Assembly (NCBI RefSeq): GCF_000550785.1
Contig: NZ_CP004350.1
Span: forward strand, 1,220,009-1,284,008
Origin: Corynebacterium casei LMG S-19264
Lineage (GTDB): Bacteria > Actinomycetota > Actinomycetes > Mycobacteriales > Mycobacteriaceae
Direction of reading: 5' to 3'
DNA: 64,000 nt
This document shows, piece by piece, positions 28,600 to 38,728 of the stretch. The notes beneath the pieces were generated by a model, which saw nothing but the letters and a program-made list of their open reading frames with translations, ran no database searches and was not told the DNA's origin. Position 1 is the stretch's first letter. Every line of letters begins with the position of its first letter. A program made the translations under genes and the position numbers.

Positions 28600-29691
28600 T
28601 TAGAGCGGAACCTGTCCGCGCATAAGCACGCGGGCAGTCCGGATAAGAGATGTGAAGGCTAATTCGGCATCCTTGTATTCGGCAGCGGCGATAACCGCGC
28701 CGGATGGGGTACCAAGGCGAACGGTATTTTTCACTCCGGCGATTTCGGCAACTAGCGTGCCAGGAGTCGCAGCTGCTGCAGCCAAACACATGGCGCCGGT
28801 CCCAGGGATCGCCAGGTGCGCCTTGCCCATGGAGATCATGCGCACCATGATGTCCACCGAGTCTGCTTCCAAAACGGCGCCGTCCAAGGTGGTGGAATCT
28901 TGTGCGGGAGCAATAACGGCAATCTTGGGAACTACTTCAGGACATTTGCTAAAGCCCATGGCGGCGGCACCCGCTTGACGCAGGCGTTCCAGAAGCGACT
29001 TCACCGGTTTATTGGCATCAATCTCACCGGGTAGCTCAGCTCCGCTGAGTCCAACATCTTCAGCGCGCACGATGACCACCGGCAAGGTGGAATCCACCAA
29101 GGACACAGTGATCGGAGTGCCATCGCCACCTAAAACATCGGTCGCGGAACCCGTGGGCAAAAGCCCGGAAGTGCGGCTGCCGGCTGGTTGCGGATAGCTC
29201 AACGTGATGGCTGAGCCCGTGCCAGAAACCCCGGGGATTTCCACATCTCCGGTTGTGGCGGCGCGGCCATCGACAACCTCCAGGGTGCTTTTGACCGTTT
29301 TGGAGGTGTTCGTGTTGAACAAGGTGAATTCATGCGTGCCATCAGGGGCGTCAATGATGCCGGCCTCCAGCGCGAATGGCACAACGCCGGAGGAAAGATT
29401 GCCGCAGTTGCCGGAGTAGTCGATGTGCTCAACTCCGACCTCAACTTGGCCAAAGGTGTAGTCCAAGTCGAATCCCTCGCGAGTGCTGGCTGAGACCAGC
29501 ATGACTTTAGACAGCGAGGAAATTCCGCCGCCCATGCCGTTGAGCTGGCGGCCGTGTGTATCAGGGGAGCCAATGAAAACACATATCGCAGCATCTCTCT
29601 CAGCTTTGTCAGCTGGGAGGTCTGCTGCGTTGAAAAAGAGGCCTTTGCTAGTGCCGCCACGAATGAAGCACGCGTTAATCCATTCCGTCAT
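28600..29691 (-). CDS. PrpF/methylaconitate isomerase-like protein
   Basis: A 363-residue member of the PrpF family (diaminopimelate-epimerase fold). It begins TEWINACFIRGGTSKGLFF, the family signature, and contains HGRQLNGMGGGISSLSKV, a DYTFGQV segment with the conserved GNCGNLSSGV motif carrying the Cys of the active site, and GTGAMCLAAAAATPGT. PrpF isomerises 2-methylaconitate in propionate breakdown together with AcnD; other members act on 4-oxalomesaconate or other unsaturated tricarboxylates. No prp or aromatic-degradation genes are nearby, so the substrate stays open. ATG at 29691 preferred over the GTG two codons upstream. Confidence 0.85.
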   Translation of the reverse strand: MTEWINACFIRGGTSKGLFFNAADLPADKAERDAAICVFIGSPDTHGRQLNGMGGGISSLSKVMLVSASTREGFDLDYTFGQVEVGVEHIDYSGNCGNLSSGVVPFALEAGIIDAPDGTHEFTLFNTNTSKTVKSTLEVVDGRAATTGDVEIPGVSGTGSAITLSYPQPAGSRTSGLLPTGSATDVLGGDGTPITVSLVDSTLPVVIVRAEDVGLSGAELPGEIDANKPVKSLLERLRQAGAAAMGFSKCPEVVPKIAVIAPAQDSTTLDGAVLEADSVDIMVRMISMGKAHLAIPGTGAMCLAAAAATPGTLVAEIAGVKNTVRLGTPSGAVIAAAEYKDAELAFTSLIRTARVLMRGQVPL

Positions 29692-29760
29692 ACACACTAA
29701 GACTAGTGGTGAACATCACGTCATTTGGACGCTTTGGTATGTGGAATTTTTAACTCTGAA

Positions 29761-32253
29761 CTAAGAAGTCTTCGGAGGAACCGTCTTAGTAGCCTTCGCA
29801 CGCTTTGCCTTCTTATCGGCGGCGGTCTTGGCTGGTTTCTTGGCCGCAGGCTTGTCGGCTTTGGCAGCAGCTGGTGCGGAAGCGATAGGGGTTGGCTTAA
29901 TCTTCCACACATCCTGCGCATAGTCGGCGATGGTGCGGTCTGAGGAGAAGCGGCCGGATTCGCAGATATTGATCCAGCACTTGCGAGCCCAAGACAGTTC
30001 ATCATTGACGTAGTCATTGGCCATACGGTCACGGGTCTCGCGGTAGTCCGCGAAGTCGCCGAGGACGTAGTAAGTGTCTTCCGCGTGAGGTCCGAAGCCG
30101 TCGAGCAAGCTGGAGCGGATTTCGCCAAAGACGCCGGTGTTTTCAGAACCCAAGGTGCCGTTGGTCAGTGCGTCCAGAACGCGGGAGAGACCCGGCACAG
30201 AACTGTAGAGCTCACCAGGATTGTAGGTTTCCTTCAGTCCCGGAAGTTCCTCATTCTTAGCGCCGAATATGTAGGCGTTTTCCTCGCCCACGGATTCCAC
30301 GATTTCCACGTTGGCGCCGTCCAGAGTGCCCAAGGTCAGAGCGCCGTTCATCATGAACTTCATGTTGGACGTACCGGAAGCTTCCTTACCGGCGGTGGAG
30401 ATCTGCTCAGAGATATCTGCGGCAGGAATGATGTGCTCAGCGGGGGAGACATTGTAGTTTTCCACGAAGACCACGCGGATGATGTCGCGGGTACGTTCGT
30501 CATTATTGACCAGGTCAGCGATGGTGTTAATCAACTTGATAATCGCCTTTGCGCGGACATAGCCAGGCGCGGCCTTCGCACCGAAGATGAAGGTGCGTGG
30601 GGGTACTTCCTCGCCGTCTTCGGTGATGCGGAAGTAGACGTCCAGAATATAGAGCGCGTTCATCAACTGACGCTTGTACTCATGCAGGCGCTTGATCTGC
30701 ACATCAAAGATGGTGTCAGGGTTAATTTCTGCACCCTGGTGGTTGTGAATCCAAGTAGCGAAGTCAGCCTTGTTGGCCTTCTTGATGCTCATTAGCTCAT
30801 TCATCACTGCGTCATCATCGGCATACTTGCGCAGTTCTTTGAGCTCACCCAGGTTGGTGACCCAAGAATCTGAACCGGAAAGGCGCGTGAGCAAAGCCGA
30901 AAGACCCGGGTTGCACATGTCCACCCAGCGGCGTGGAGTCACACCGTTAGTCTTGTTGTTGAACTTCTCCGGCCACATTTCATGCCATTCACTCAAGGTG
31001 TCAGCCTTGATGATTTCGGTGTGCAAGGCGGCTACGCCGTTGATGGAGTAGGCGGCATAAGACGCAATCCACGCCATGTGCACATAACCATTAGAGACCG
31101 GCGCCATGTATTCAATGCGCTGCTGGTCCAGACCGCGCTGCGCCATGTCCTCACGGAAACGGCGGTCAATCTCAGCGATGAGCTCCCACAGTCGCCAGAA
31201 TAGTTTCTGGAAGATGGATACTTCCCAGGTCTCCAGCGCCTCAGCCAAGGTGGTGTGGTTGGTGTACGCGAAGGTGTTGGTGACAACCTTCCACGCCTCA
31301 TCCCAGCCCATGCCGTGCTCATCCAACAAGATGCGCAGCAGCTCAGGGATAGCCAGCACCGGGTGTGTGTCGTTGAGCTGAATGGAATTGAAGTCATCAA
31401 ACTTCGTCAGGTCATCACCGTGGTGCTTGAGGAAGCTATTAATCATCTCCTGCAGGGAGGCTGAGACAAAGAAATACTGCTGGCGCACGCGCAGCACCTT
31501 GCCTTCATAGGTGGTGTCATTCGGATACAGCACGCGGCAGATATCCATGACCTTTTCGCGCTCCACAATCGCTTCGGTAAAGCGCTGGGAATTAAACGCG
31601 TCATAGTCGAACTCATCAATCGGCTCGGCCTTCCACAGGCGCAGCGTGCCCACGTTGGAGGTGCCGTAGCCGGTAATCGGCATGTCATAAGGAATTGCGC
31701 GGACTTCCATGTCATCAAAATGCACGCGCCACTGCTCAGATGCGCGGCGGACAATGAAGTCATAGCCGTTTTCCATCCACGCATCTGGCTCTTCCTTCTG
31801 GAAACCATTGTCAAAGGACTGACGGAAAAGTCCGTAGCGGTAGAGCAGACCATAACCAGTGACCGGGTAGTCCTGGGTGACAGCAGAATCGAGGAAGCAC
31901 GCAGCCAGACGGCCCAGGCCGCCATTGCCCAAGGCGGCATCGTGTTCGGCTTCAAGGACATCGACAAGCTCGTGGCCCGTGCCATCCATGGCTTCTTTAG
32001 CCTGCTCAACAAGACCTAAGTTGGTGAGGTTGTTCAGCAACGCGCGGCCTTGCAGGAATTCTGCGGAAAAGTAGTGTTGCTGACGGCCCTTGACATAAGC
32101 CTCTTTGGTCTTCTCCCAGTCATCGGCGATTTGCTCCATAACGGCCGAGGACAAGCCAGACCAGGCCTTGCGGTTGGTGGCGGAGGATGGGGAGACGCCA
32201 GCGGCAGCACGGATGTGACCAGGCAAAGATCGTTCAAAGCGTGAGGTATTCAT
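29761..32253 (-). CDS. glgP: Glycogen/maltodextrin phosphorylase
   Basis: GlgP shortens alpha-1,4-glucan chains with phosphate to release glucose 1-phosphate. The 830 residues include EHDAALGNGGLGRLAACFLDS, the substrate loop region, and the PLP-lysine motif EASGTSNMKFMMNGALTLGTLDGANVEI. The last 45 residues are a Lys/Ala/Pro-rich tail (PAAKKPAKTAADKKAKRAKA) that is not part of the enzyme fold and resembles nucleic-acid- or polyanion-binding tails. The products of GlgX and GlgP act in turn on glycogen. C. glutamicum has two phosphorylases (GlgP, MalP); which one this equals is not certain. Confidence 0.92.
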   Translation of the reverse strand: MNTSRFERSLPGHIRAAAGVSPSSATNRKAWSGLSSAVMEQIADDWEKTKEAYVKGRQQHYFSAEFLQGRALLNNLTNLGLVEQAKEAMDGTGHELVDVLEAEHDAALGNGGLGRLAACFLDSAVTQDYPVTGYGLLYRYGLFRQSFDNGFQKEEPDAWMENGYDFIVRRASEQWRVHFDDMEVRAIPYDMPITGYGTSNVGTLRLWKAEPIDEFDYDAFNSQRFTEAIVEREKVMDICRVLYPNDTTYEGKVLRVRQQYFFVSASLQEMINSFLKHHGDDLTKFDDFNSIQLNDTHPVLAIPELLRILLDEHGMGWDEAWKVVTNTFAYTNHTTLAEALETWEVSIFQKLFWRLWELIAEIDRRFREDMAQRGLDQQRIEYMAPVSNGYVHMAWIASYAAYSINGVAALHTEIIKADTLSEWHEMWPEKFNNKTNGVTPRRWVDMCNPGLSALLTRLSGSDSWVTNLGELKELRKYADDDAVMNELMSIKKANKADFATWIHNHQGAEINPDTIFDVQIKRLHEYKRQLMNALYILDVYFRITEDGEEVPPRTFIFGAKAAPGYVRAKAIIKLINTIADLVNNDERTRDIIRVVFVENYNVSPAEHIIPAADISEQISTAGKEASGTSNMKFMMNGALTLGTLDGANVEIVESVGEENAYIFGAKNEELPGLKETYNPGELYSSVPGLSRVLDALTNGTLGSENTGVFGEIRSSLLDGFGPHAEDTYYVLGDFADYRETRDRMANDYVNDELSWARKCWINICESGRFSSDRTIADYAQDVWKIKPTPIASAPAAAKADKPAAKKPAKTAADKKAKRAKATKTVPPKTS

Positions 32254-32392
32254 GAACGTGAGACTTCCTTATGACTAGGGTTCCTAAGGTGTAACCGCTT
32301 GAAGCCTAATTGAAAAACTCACGCGTTGCTGGGAAAGTGGAGTTTAAGGTGAGCAAGCTTCCCATTTCGCCATGGGGTGGGGAACCCAGATT

Positions 32393-33601
32393 TTAGGCTT
32401 TGGCCAAGAAGCTTAAGACTGCAGCGGCGCCAGCTTGGGTGGAGGAGTGGCAGGTTGGCTCGAAATCCGGGATGAAGTTGGATTGGTGGTTGACCGGTGG
32501 GTTGTCCAGCAGTTCTTCCGGAGTGGAGCCGACGAGCCAGAAGTAATAGGGCACGCCCCAGGCCTGCGGGAGGTAGCAGAAGTCCTCGGAGGCAGTTGAG
32601 GGCTTGGCATCGATGACATTGTCGCTAAAGACATCGTCGAAGGTTGCACGCACGGCTATGGCCGTGGCAGGGTCGTTGTCAGTAACTTCGCCGTGGGCAA
32701 AGTACTCAAAGGTAGGTTGCGCAGGGCTTGCCGATGCCGCACATTCCGCCTCCACCACGCGGTGCAACGCTGCGTATACGCGCTCGGCCAACGCGGGATC
32801 GTAGTAGCGCGTGTTGAGAACCAGCTCTGCGGAGTCGGGAATGATGTTGTTCTTATCGCCGGAATGTAATTCGCCGACGGAGATGACAAAGAATTCACCG
32901 GGAGGAACCTCGCGGCCCACAATCGCTTGCAAGCGCACCACGATCATCGCTGCAATCAGTGTCGGATCGATGGATTTATCAGGCATGGAGGCATGCGCAG
33001 AGCGGCCCGCAATGCGAATGCGAATAGAATCACAGCCGGCCATAATTGGGCCCGCGGCGGTCTGCACCTGGCCAGCTGGGCCGGGCATGATGTGCTGCGC
33101 CAAGCAGACATCGGGGCGGGGGATGAGGCTAATGAGGCCATCGGCAAGCATGCGCTTTGCGCCATCCGAAGTCTCCTCTGCCGGCTGGAACAACGCGATG
33201 AACGTTCCTGACCACTTACCACGCAAGGAATTAATTATTGCGCAGGCGCCCAACAGTGCGGTTGCGTGCATGTCATGACCACACGCATGCATATTGCCAT
33301 TCATTGAGGCGAAATCCACCCCAGTCTGTTCAACTACCGGAAGGGCATCAAAATCAGCGCGCATCAACACCGTTGGACCCTCATCAGGAGAACGGAAAAT
33401 AGCAGCAATGCCAAAGCCACCGATACCGGTGACCAGTTCACAATCAAACTCCGCCAGCTTCGCCTCAATCTTCGACGCTGTGCGCTCCTCGTGGTGGCTC
33501 AGCTCTGGATGACGGTGAAGATCCTCATAAAATTCACGCTGCCAATCCAGGTCGGCACTGTGAGAAGCTAGGAGTTGAGAAATAGAATTCGACTGATTCA
33601 T
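32393..33601 (-). CDS. M20-family amidohydrolase
   Basis: A 402-residue metal-dependent amidohydrolase of the M20D group (hippurate hydrolase / N-acyl-amino-acid amidohydrolase type). Motifs: LHRHPELSHHEERT, MRADFDALP, NMHACGHDMHATALLGA (metal ligands Cys/His), FQPAEETSDGAKRMLADGL (catalytic and metal Glu), and the C-terminal SEDFCYLPQ. The substrate is unknown. It lies 139 bases upstream of glgP on the same strand, and 34 bases from a divergent small gene. Confidence 0.9.
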   Translation of the reverse strand: MNQSNSISQLLASHSADLDWQREFYEDLHRHPELSHHEERTASKIEAKLAEFDCELVTGIGGFGIAAIFRSPDEGPTVLMRADFDALPVVEQTGVDFASMNGNMHACGHDMHATALLGACAIINSLRGKWSGTFIALFQPAEETSDGAKRMLADGLISLIPRPDVCLAQHIMPGPAGQVQTAAGPIMAGCDSIRIRIAGRSAHASMPDKSIDPTLIAAMIVVRLQAIVGREVPPGEFFVISVGELHSGDKNNIIPDSAELVLNTRYYDPALAERVYAALHRVVEAECAASASPAQPTFEYFAHGEVTDNDPATAIAVRATFDDVFSDNVIDAKPSTASEDFCYLPQAWGVPYYFWLVGSTPEELLDNPPVNHQSNFIPDFEPTCHSSTQAGAAAVLSFLAKA

Positions 33602-33635
33602 GATCCATCTTTTTAGTTAGGGTACGCTTACTTTT

Positions 33636-34034
33636 ATGCCACTTATTCAGTTTGATGTTTTGGTTCCACACGCTCAAGCCAAGCGCGTTGGCGAAGTCTT
33701 CGATGAAGCGCTAAACCGCCTGGTCACAGCAGAACGTATTGATTCCGCACAGGTAGAAATCAACGATACCCCACGCCTGCAAGAAGGCTTGGAAGAACAG
33801 CTTCGACAGACCTACCGCGATGAACACGAAGATCACGACCTAGAAGATGCCGAGGTATACCGCTACCTCATTAAGCTCGAAGGCGTTAAAGGCTCCCTCA
33901 ATGAGCTAGGTATGGTCCTCGGACGTCTACTGACTCCACATGCGGTTCTTCCTAAGGACTGGGTGCTTTTGGAAGACGAGGAAGCGCACGAGCTTCCTGC
34001 CATCTTCCCCTGGACCCTCGCTGTCAGCCAGTAA
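33636..34034 (+). CDS. Conserved hypothetical protein, 132 aa
   Basis: Not recognised. It begins MPLIQFDVLVPHAQAKRVGEVFDEALN, with alternating hydrophobic residues suggesting a beta-strand then helix. A charged middle follows (EDHDLEDAEVYRYLIKLEGVKG) and the end is DWVLLEDEEAHELP. The shape suggests a small alpha/beta domain; it is very acidic and has no membrane segment, so it is probably cytoplasmic. It lies alone between two minus-strand genes. Confidence 0.7.
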   Translation: MPLIQFDVLVPHAQAKRVGEVFDEALNRLVTAERIDSAQVEINDTPRLQEGLEEQLRQTYRDEHEDHDLEDAEVYRYLIKLEGVKGSLNELGMVLGRLLTPHAVLPKDWVLLEDEEAHELPAIFPWTLAVSQ

Positions 34035-34048
34035 AAGCAATATTGCTT

Positions 34049-35176
34049 TTACCGCGATGCGCCTCTGAGGCCTTCCGCGATTGCACGGCCAGCTTCTTTG
34101 AGCTGATCGTGCATCCGGCCGTTTTGTGACAACTGCGCGGATAGTGCACCTTCGGGAACTGGGGAGTCCAAGCGTCCGGCGACGATGCCGAGGCTTGCGC
34201 CTGAAGCGTCAGCGATATCCGCGATGGTGCCCACGACCTTGCCGGTGAGAGACTGCTCATCAAAGGCGCCCTCGCCGGTAATAATCAATGCCTGCTCGCC
34301 TGCGGCCTGTGCTTCTTCGAGCGCGGCCCGCAGCCCAAGCAGTTCTGCTACAAACTGCGCGCCGGGCTGCAACTCAATGTTGGACTCAGAGCCGTAAAGT
34401 AGTGCTGACAACCAGGTCATGCCGACAGGAGTCGCACCTGCGGCACCAAAACCCTCGCGTTCCACGTCGATGCCCGTGACCTCACACAGTTTCATCAGCG
34501 CACCGGTGAGCAGTGGAACATACTGATCCGAGGCGCCCTTTTGTGGGCCGTACATGCTGGCTGCATGCAATGGCGGGCAGGTGGTATCACCCAACAAAGT
34601 GAACTTCAGACCCGCCGCCTTTATGTTGAGCTGTGCCGTATCAATGGAATCCAACATGACCAAAGGGGCGCCGCCTTTGGGCAGCGGATAGCCGCGATCA
34701 TCCATCGGGGCACCGCCCAAAGCAGTGATAATTCCCATACCGCCGTCCACGGTGGCCGAACCGCCCAGGCCCAAAACAATGTGGGTTGCCCCGCGAGATT
34801 CGGCGTCCGCAATCAATACTCCCGTGCCGTAGGAATCGGCATGCAGGGCGTCCTTGTCGTCTTCCACGGCGGGCAAACCCGACGCTGCAGCAACATCAAT
34901 GTAGGCAGTCTTTTCATGCAGGAAATAAGACGCAGAAATCAGTCTTCCGCGCGCGTCAGTGGAGGGAATCTCAACCTTCTCAACTGCGGGGGATGACTTC
35001 GACGCTGCTAAAGTCTGCGCGACTACTTCAGCGGTGCCCTCGCCGCCGTCGGCCATCGGCAGCTGCTTGATGGTGGCATCGGGAAGCACCTCTGCGACAC
35101 CTTGAGCGATACCGCGGGCCGCCTCGGAGGCGGTGGCTGTGGATTTGAACGAATCTGGGGCGACAACAATGAGCAT
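34049..35176 (-). CDS. Glycerate kinase
   Basis: A 375-residue class II-type glycerate kinase that phosphorylates glycerate to 2- or 3-phosphoglycerate. The start at 35176 gives the family N-terminus MLIVVAPDSFKSTATASEAARG; the longer frame from 35233 would add 19 unrelated residues. Other motifs: QLPMADGGEGTAEVV, VLGLGGSATVDGGMGI, DTTCPPLHAA and IITGEGAFDEQSLTGKVVG. It links glycerate or glyoxylate metabolism to lower glycolysis. Confidence 0.93.
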   Translation of the reverse strand: MLIVVAPDSFKSTATASEAARGIAQGVAEVLPDATIKQLPMADGGEGTAEVVAQTLAASKSSPAVEKVEIPSTDARGRLISASYFLHEKTAYIDVAAASGLPAVEDDKDALHADSYGTGVLIADAESRGATHIVLGLGGSATVDGGMGIITALGGAPMDDRGYPLPKGGAPLVMLDSIDTAQLNIKAAGLKFTLLGDTTCPPLHAASMYGPQKGASDQYVPLLTGALMKLCEVTGIDVEREGFGAAGATPVGMTWLSALLYGSESNIELQPGAQFVAELLGLRAALEEAQAAGEQALIITGEGAFDEQSLTGKVVGTIADIADASGASLGIVAGRLDSPVPEGALSAQLSQNGRMHDQLKEAGRAIAEGLRGASR

Positions 35177-35245
35177 GCGGTTGATTATAACTGTTGAATC
35201 TCGCGCCCAAATATGCTCGTTTACCTTTGACACTTGCCATATTGG

Positions 35246-35286
35246 TTGAGCAATAGGTAAATTTGTTTCTATTAACCGATATAAAT
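35246..35286 (+). promoter_or_regulatory. gdhA promoter with AmtR-like operator
   Basis: TTGAGC (35246-35251) and TATTAA (35270-35275), 18 bases apart, form a possible promoter. Over the -10 lies tttCTATTAACCGATATaaA (CTAT at 35269, ATAT at 35279-35282), which fits the AmtR consensus tttCTAT-N6-ATAG with one mismatch (T for the final G). gdhA is a known AmtR target in C. glutamicum. Confidence 0.6.
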
Positions 35287-35307
35287 GGTTTGGCAGTTGC
35301 CTTTTAG

Positions 35308-36705
<1,398 letters not shown>

Positions 36706-36823
36706 GCACTTTTTCTAGGCCTATGGCCTGGATATTCTCCCTCCAACCCACCTGTAAATTCGCCCGCGGCGAGACTTCAGGTGGGTTGTGGCGTGGGAGA
36801 TGAACCTAAAGTTGAAGTTTATA

Positions 36824-36840
36824 TATACTTGGCTCCCATG
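36824..36840 (+). promoter_or_regulatory. -10 element placed for a leaderless transcript
   Basis: TATACT (36824-36829) stands eight bases before ATG 36838, and the bases between (TGGCTCCC) have no ribosome binding site. This spacing would start the RNA at or next to the ATG. Confidence 0.45.
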
Positions 36841-37539
36841 TACCGCGTATTTGAAAGCATGGATCAGCTGGTCAACCACCTCGAACAGGCCATGGGTGTT
36901 CCCATGACCTCCAACTGCATGGTGCCACGAAATGAAATGTTGGCACTGCTCGATGAAATGCGTAATGCCATTCCTGTAGAACTGGATGACGCACAAGACG
37001 TTCTGGATAACCAGGACGAAATTATCCGTGCGGCAGAAGAGCGCGCATCACAAACTATTGCTGATGCTGAAGCACAGGCTGATGAAACCATCGGCCGCGC
37101 TGAGGCTGATTCCCAGGCGATGATTGATGACGCGAACCACCGCGCAACCACCGCCATCGGTCAGGCTCAGGATAAGGCTGCAAGCATTGTTGAAGGCGCA
37201 CGTGCCGAGGCAGAGCGCACCGTTGCCAAGGGCAACGAGTCTTATGAGCGTTCCGTTGCAGAAGGCCACGCTGAGCAAGAGCGTCTGGTCTCTGAGTCTG
37301 AGGTTGTTCGCCGCGCCAATGAAGAAGCCAACCGCATTGTTGACTCCGCACACTCAGAATCCAATCGTCTGCGCAATGAGTGCGATGAATTTGTGGATTC
37401 CAAGCTTGGTGAATTCGAAGAGTCACTAACTGGCATCTTGCGAACCGTAAATTCTGACCGCGCAGCGCTGCGCCGTGGTGCTGGCGCTTCCGGTAGCCGT
37501 GCTGCCCGCGGCGGTTACTCCTCTTACGAGCGCGAGTAA
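36838..37539 (+). CDS. DivIVA-like coiled-coil protein (Rv2927c type)
   Basis: A 233-residue protein, almost wholly helical after residue 35. It begins MYRVFESMDQLVNHLEQAMGVPMT with a short conserved head, followed by RNEMLALLDEMRNAIPVELDDAQDVL, and a long Ala/Glu-rich coiled coil (about residues 65-215) and a Gly/Arg/Ser tail ending YERE. The gene order with DUF177, rnc and mutM matches the mycobacterial gene Rv2927c, whose relatives are annotated as cell-division-initiation or DivIVA-domain proteins. I infer a scaffold near division or growth sites. The start at 36838 is chosen over GTG 36781. Confidence 0.8.
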   Translation: MYRVFESMDQLVNHLEQAMGVPMTSNCMVPRNEMLALLDEMRNAIPVELDDAQDVLDNQDEIIRAAEERASQTIADAEAQADETIGRAEADSQAMIDDANHRATTAIGQAQDKAASIVEGARAEAERTVAKGNESYERSVAEGHAEQERLVSESEVVRRANEEANRIVDSAHSESNRLRNECDEFVDSKLGEFEESLTGILRTVNSDRAALRRGAGASGSRAARGGYSSYERE

Positions 37540-37553
37540 CACATATTCATTAC

Positions 37554-37597
37554 TCCTACTGAGTGCTGCCGTTAAGCGTGCAGATACTTAGTAGGAG
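37554..37597. terminator. Hairpin between convergent genes
   Basis: CTCCTACTGAGT and ACTTAGTAGGAG pair with one mismatch around a loop of about 20 bases; it overlaps the stop of the minus-strand membrane-protein gene and can serve both sides. No strong T-run on either strand. Confidence 0.5.
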
Positions 37598-38085
37598 GGG
37601 GATTTTGCAGAGGCACTCAACGCCGCCGAAATCGCGGCTGCGACGAAGGCAGGTCCTGCGAGAATTGGCCAGGTGGACAAAACCAGACCGAGTTGTTGAA
37701 ATTGATTGAGTGAATCAGTGGCCAGTGCGTTTAAGGCAGTGCCGGCGCTGATGATGCCGCCGATAATGGCGACACTGAGCAGCGCTGTGGCGACCATGTT
37801 GCGTGCATAGAAGGTAATGGCAGCGGTAGCCAGAGAAAATACCAAGGCTATGACCATGATGGCGATGTCATTGGGCAATGGGAATAACGTGAGTACAAAA
37901 ATGACCAGCCCAGAAATGACTGACCAGCGCACAACGCCTTTTTGGTTCACGCCGTCGCTATTGATGGCGTGCCGGAACCTGCGTTTGGAAATCCGGCCCA
38001 AGATAAAACTGACAATGATCAGGATTGCCGCGGGGAGCAGCGACCCAAAAATCAGTGGTGTCGCACTTAAATCCTGACCATTCAT
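37588..38085 (-). CDS. Four-helix membrane protein of unknown function
   Basis: A 165-residue protein starting MNGQDLSATPLIFGSLLP at 38085, with hydrophobic segments at about residues 9-28, 48-90 (probably two helices), 98-118 and 130-152. The open frame extends upstream to 38505, but that extension lies antisense to the DUF177 gene and reads like shadow sequence, so it is excluded. The gene runs against its neighbours and interrupts the usual DivIVA-like-DUF177-rnc order. No family recognised. Confidence 0.7.
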   Translation of the reverse strand: MNGQDLSATPLIFGSLLPAAILIIVSFILGRISKRRFRHAINSDGVNQKGVVRWSVISGLVIFVLTLFPLPNDIAIMVIALVFSLATAAITFYARNMVATALLSVAIIGGIISAGTALNALATDSLNQFQQLGLVLSTWPILAGPAFVAAAISAALSASAKSPSY

Positions 38086-38212
38086 GTTTAGCAATCCTAG
38101 AGCGAAATTGGTTAAGAAATAAAGCCGACAAACGCCTATATCACCTGTACATAGAGCATTGTGACCTCCTAGACAGGTGAAGTACAGAATCCAGGGTAGG
38201 CTTAAGGATGTT

Positions 38213-38728
38213 ATGAACTCTCCACTGAAATTCAACGTGGCACAACTGTTGCGTGCCAACACTTTTGAACAACGCGAACAGACTGGTCCCGCGCCCGAGC
38301 GCATTGGCTTGGAAATGATTGCGGTTCCAAAGGGAAGCGAAATTACTGTTAACGCTGACCTGACCCCACTGGGTGAAGGACTAATGGTTGATGCACGTAT
38401 CACCGGCACTTTGGACGGCGAATGTGCACGCTGCCTCAAGCCTTTGCAGCGCCCATTCGATCTCCAAGTCAACCAGGTCTTTGCCATCAGTGAAGGCTTC
38501 ATCACTGGTGATCCCGCTGATGAAGAGGATGATGTTCCATCGGTAGTCGGCGATGAGATTGATTTGCTTCAGACCGTCATCGATGAAGCCGGAGTAGTCC
38601 TGCCTTTCGCACCAACGTGTGAGGGCGGCTGCGACATCAACACTCCAGAAGGCGTTGAAGTTGGCGTATCCGGGGAGGAAGAAGAGCGCGTTGATCCACG
38701 CTGGTCCGGCTTGGAGAAGTTCTTGTGA
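38213..38728 (+). CDS. DUF177 (YceD) family protein
   Basis: A 171-residue YceD-type protein. The start at ATG 38213 gives MNSPLKFNVAQLLR; the twelve residues of upstream frame are ignored. Conserved features: ITGTLDGECARCLKPLQRPF with the CxxC pair, GDEIDLLQTVIDEAGVVLPFAPTCEGGC with further Cys, and the end DPRWSGLEKF. The family is linked to large-subunit ribosome or rRNA maturation in several bacteria. It overlaps rnc by 4 bases, which fits an RNA-processing role. Confidence 0.9.
   Translation: MNSPLKFNVAQLLRANTFEQREQTGPAPERIGLEMIAVPKGSEITVNADLTPLGEGLMVDARITGTLDGECARCLKPLQRPFDLQVNQVFAISEGFITGDPADEEDDVPSVVGDEIDLLQTVIDEAGVVLPFAPTCEGGCDINTPEGVEVGVSGEEEERVDPRWSGLEKFL

Noticed and set aside
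38086-38505. N-terminal extension of the minus-strand membrane protein gene
   Set aside because: This part is antisense to the DUF177 gene and reads as shadow sequence; membrane helices start only after the Met at 38085.
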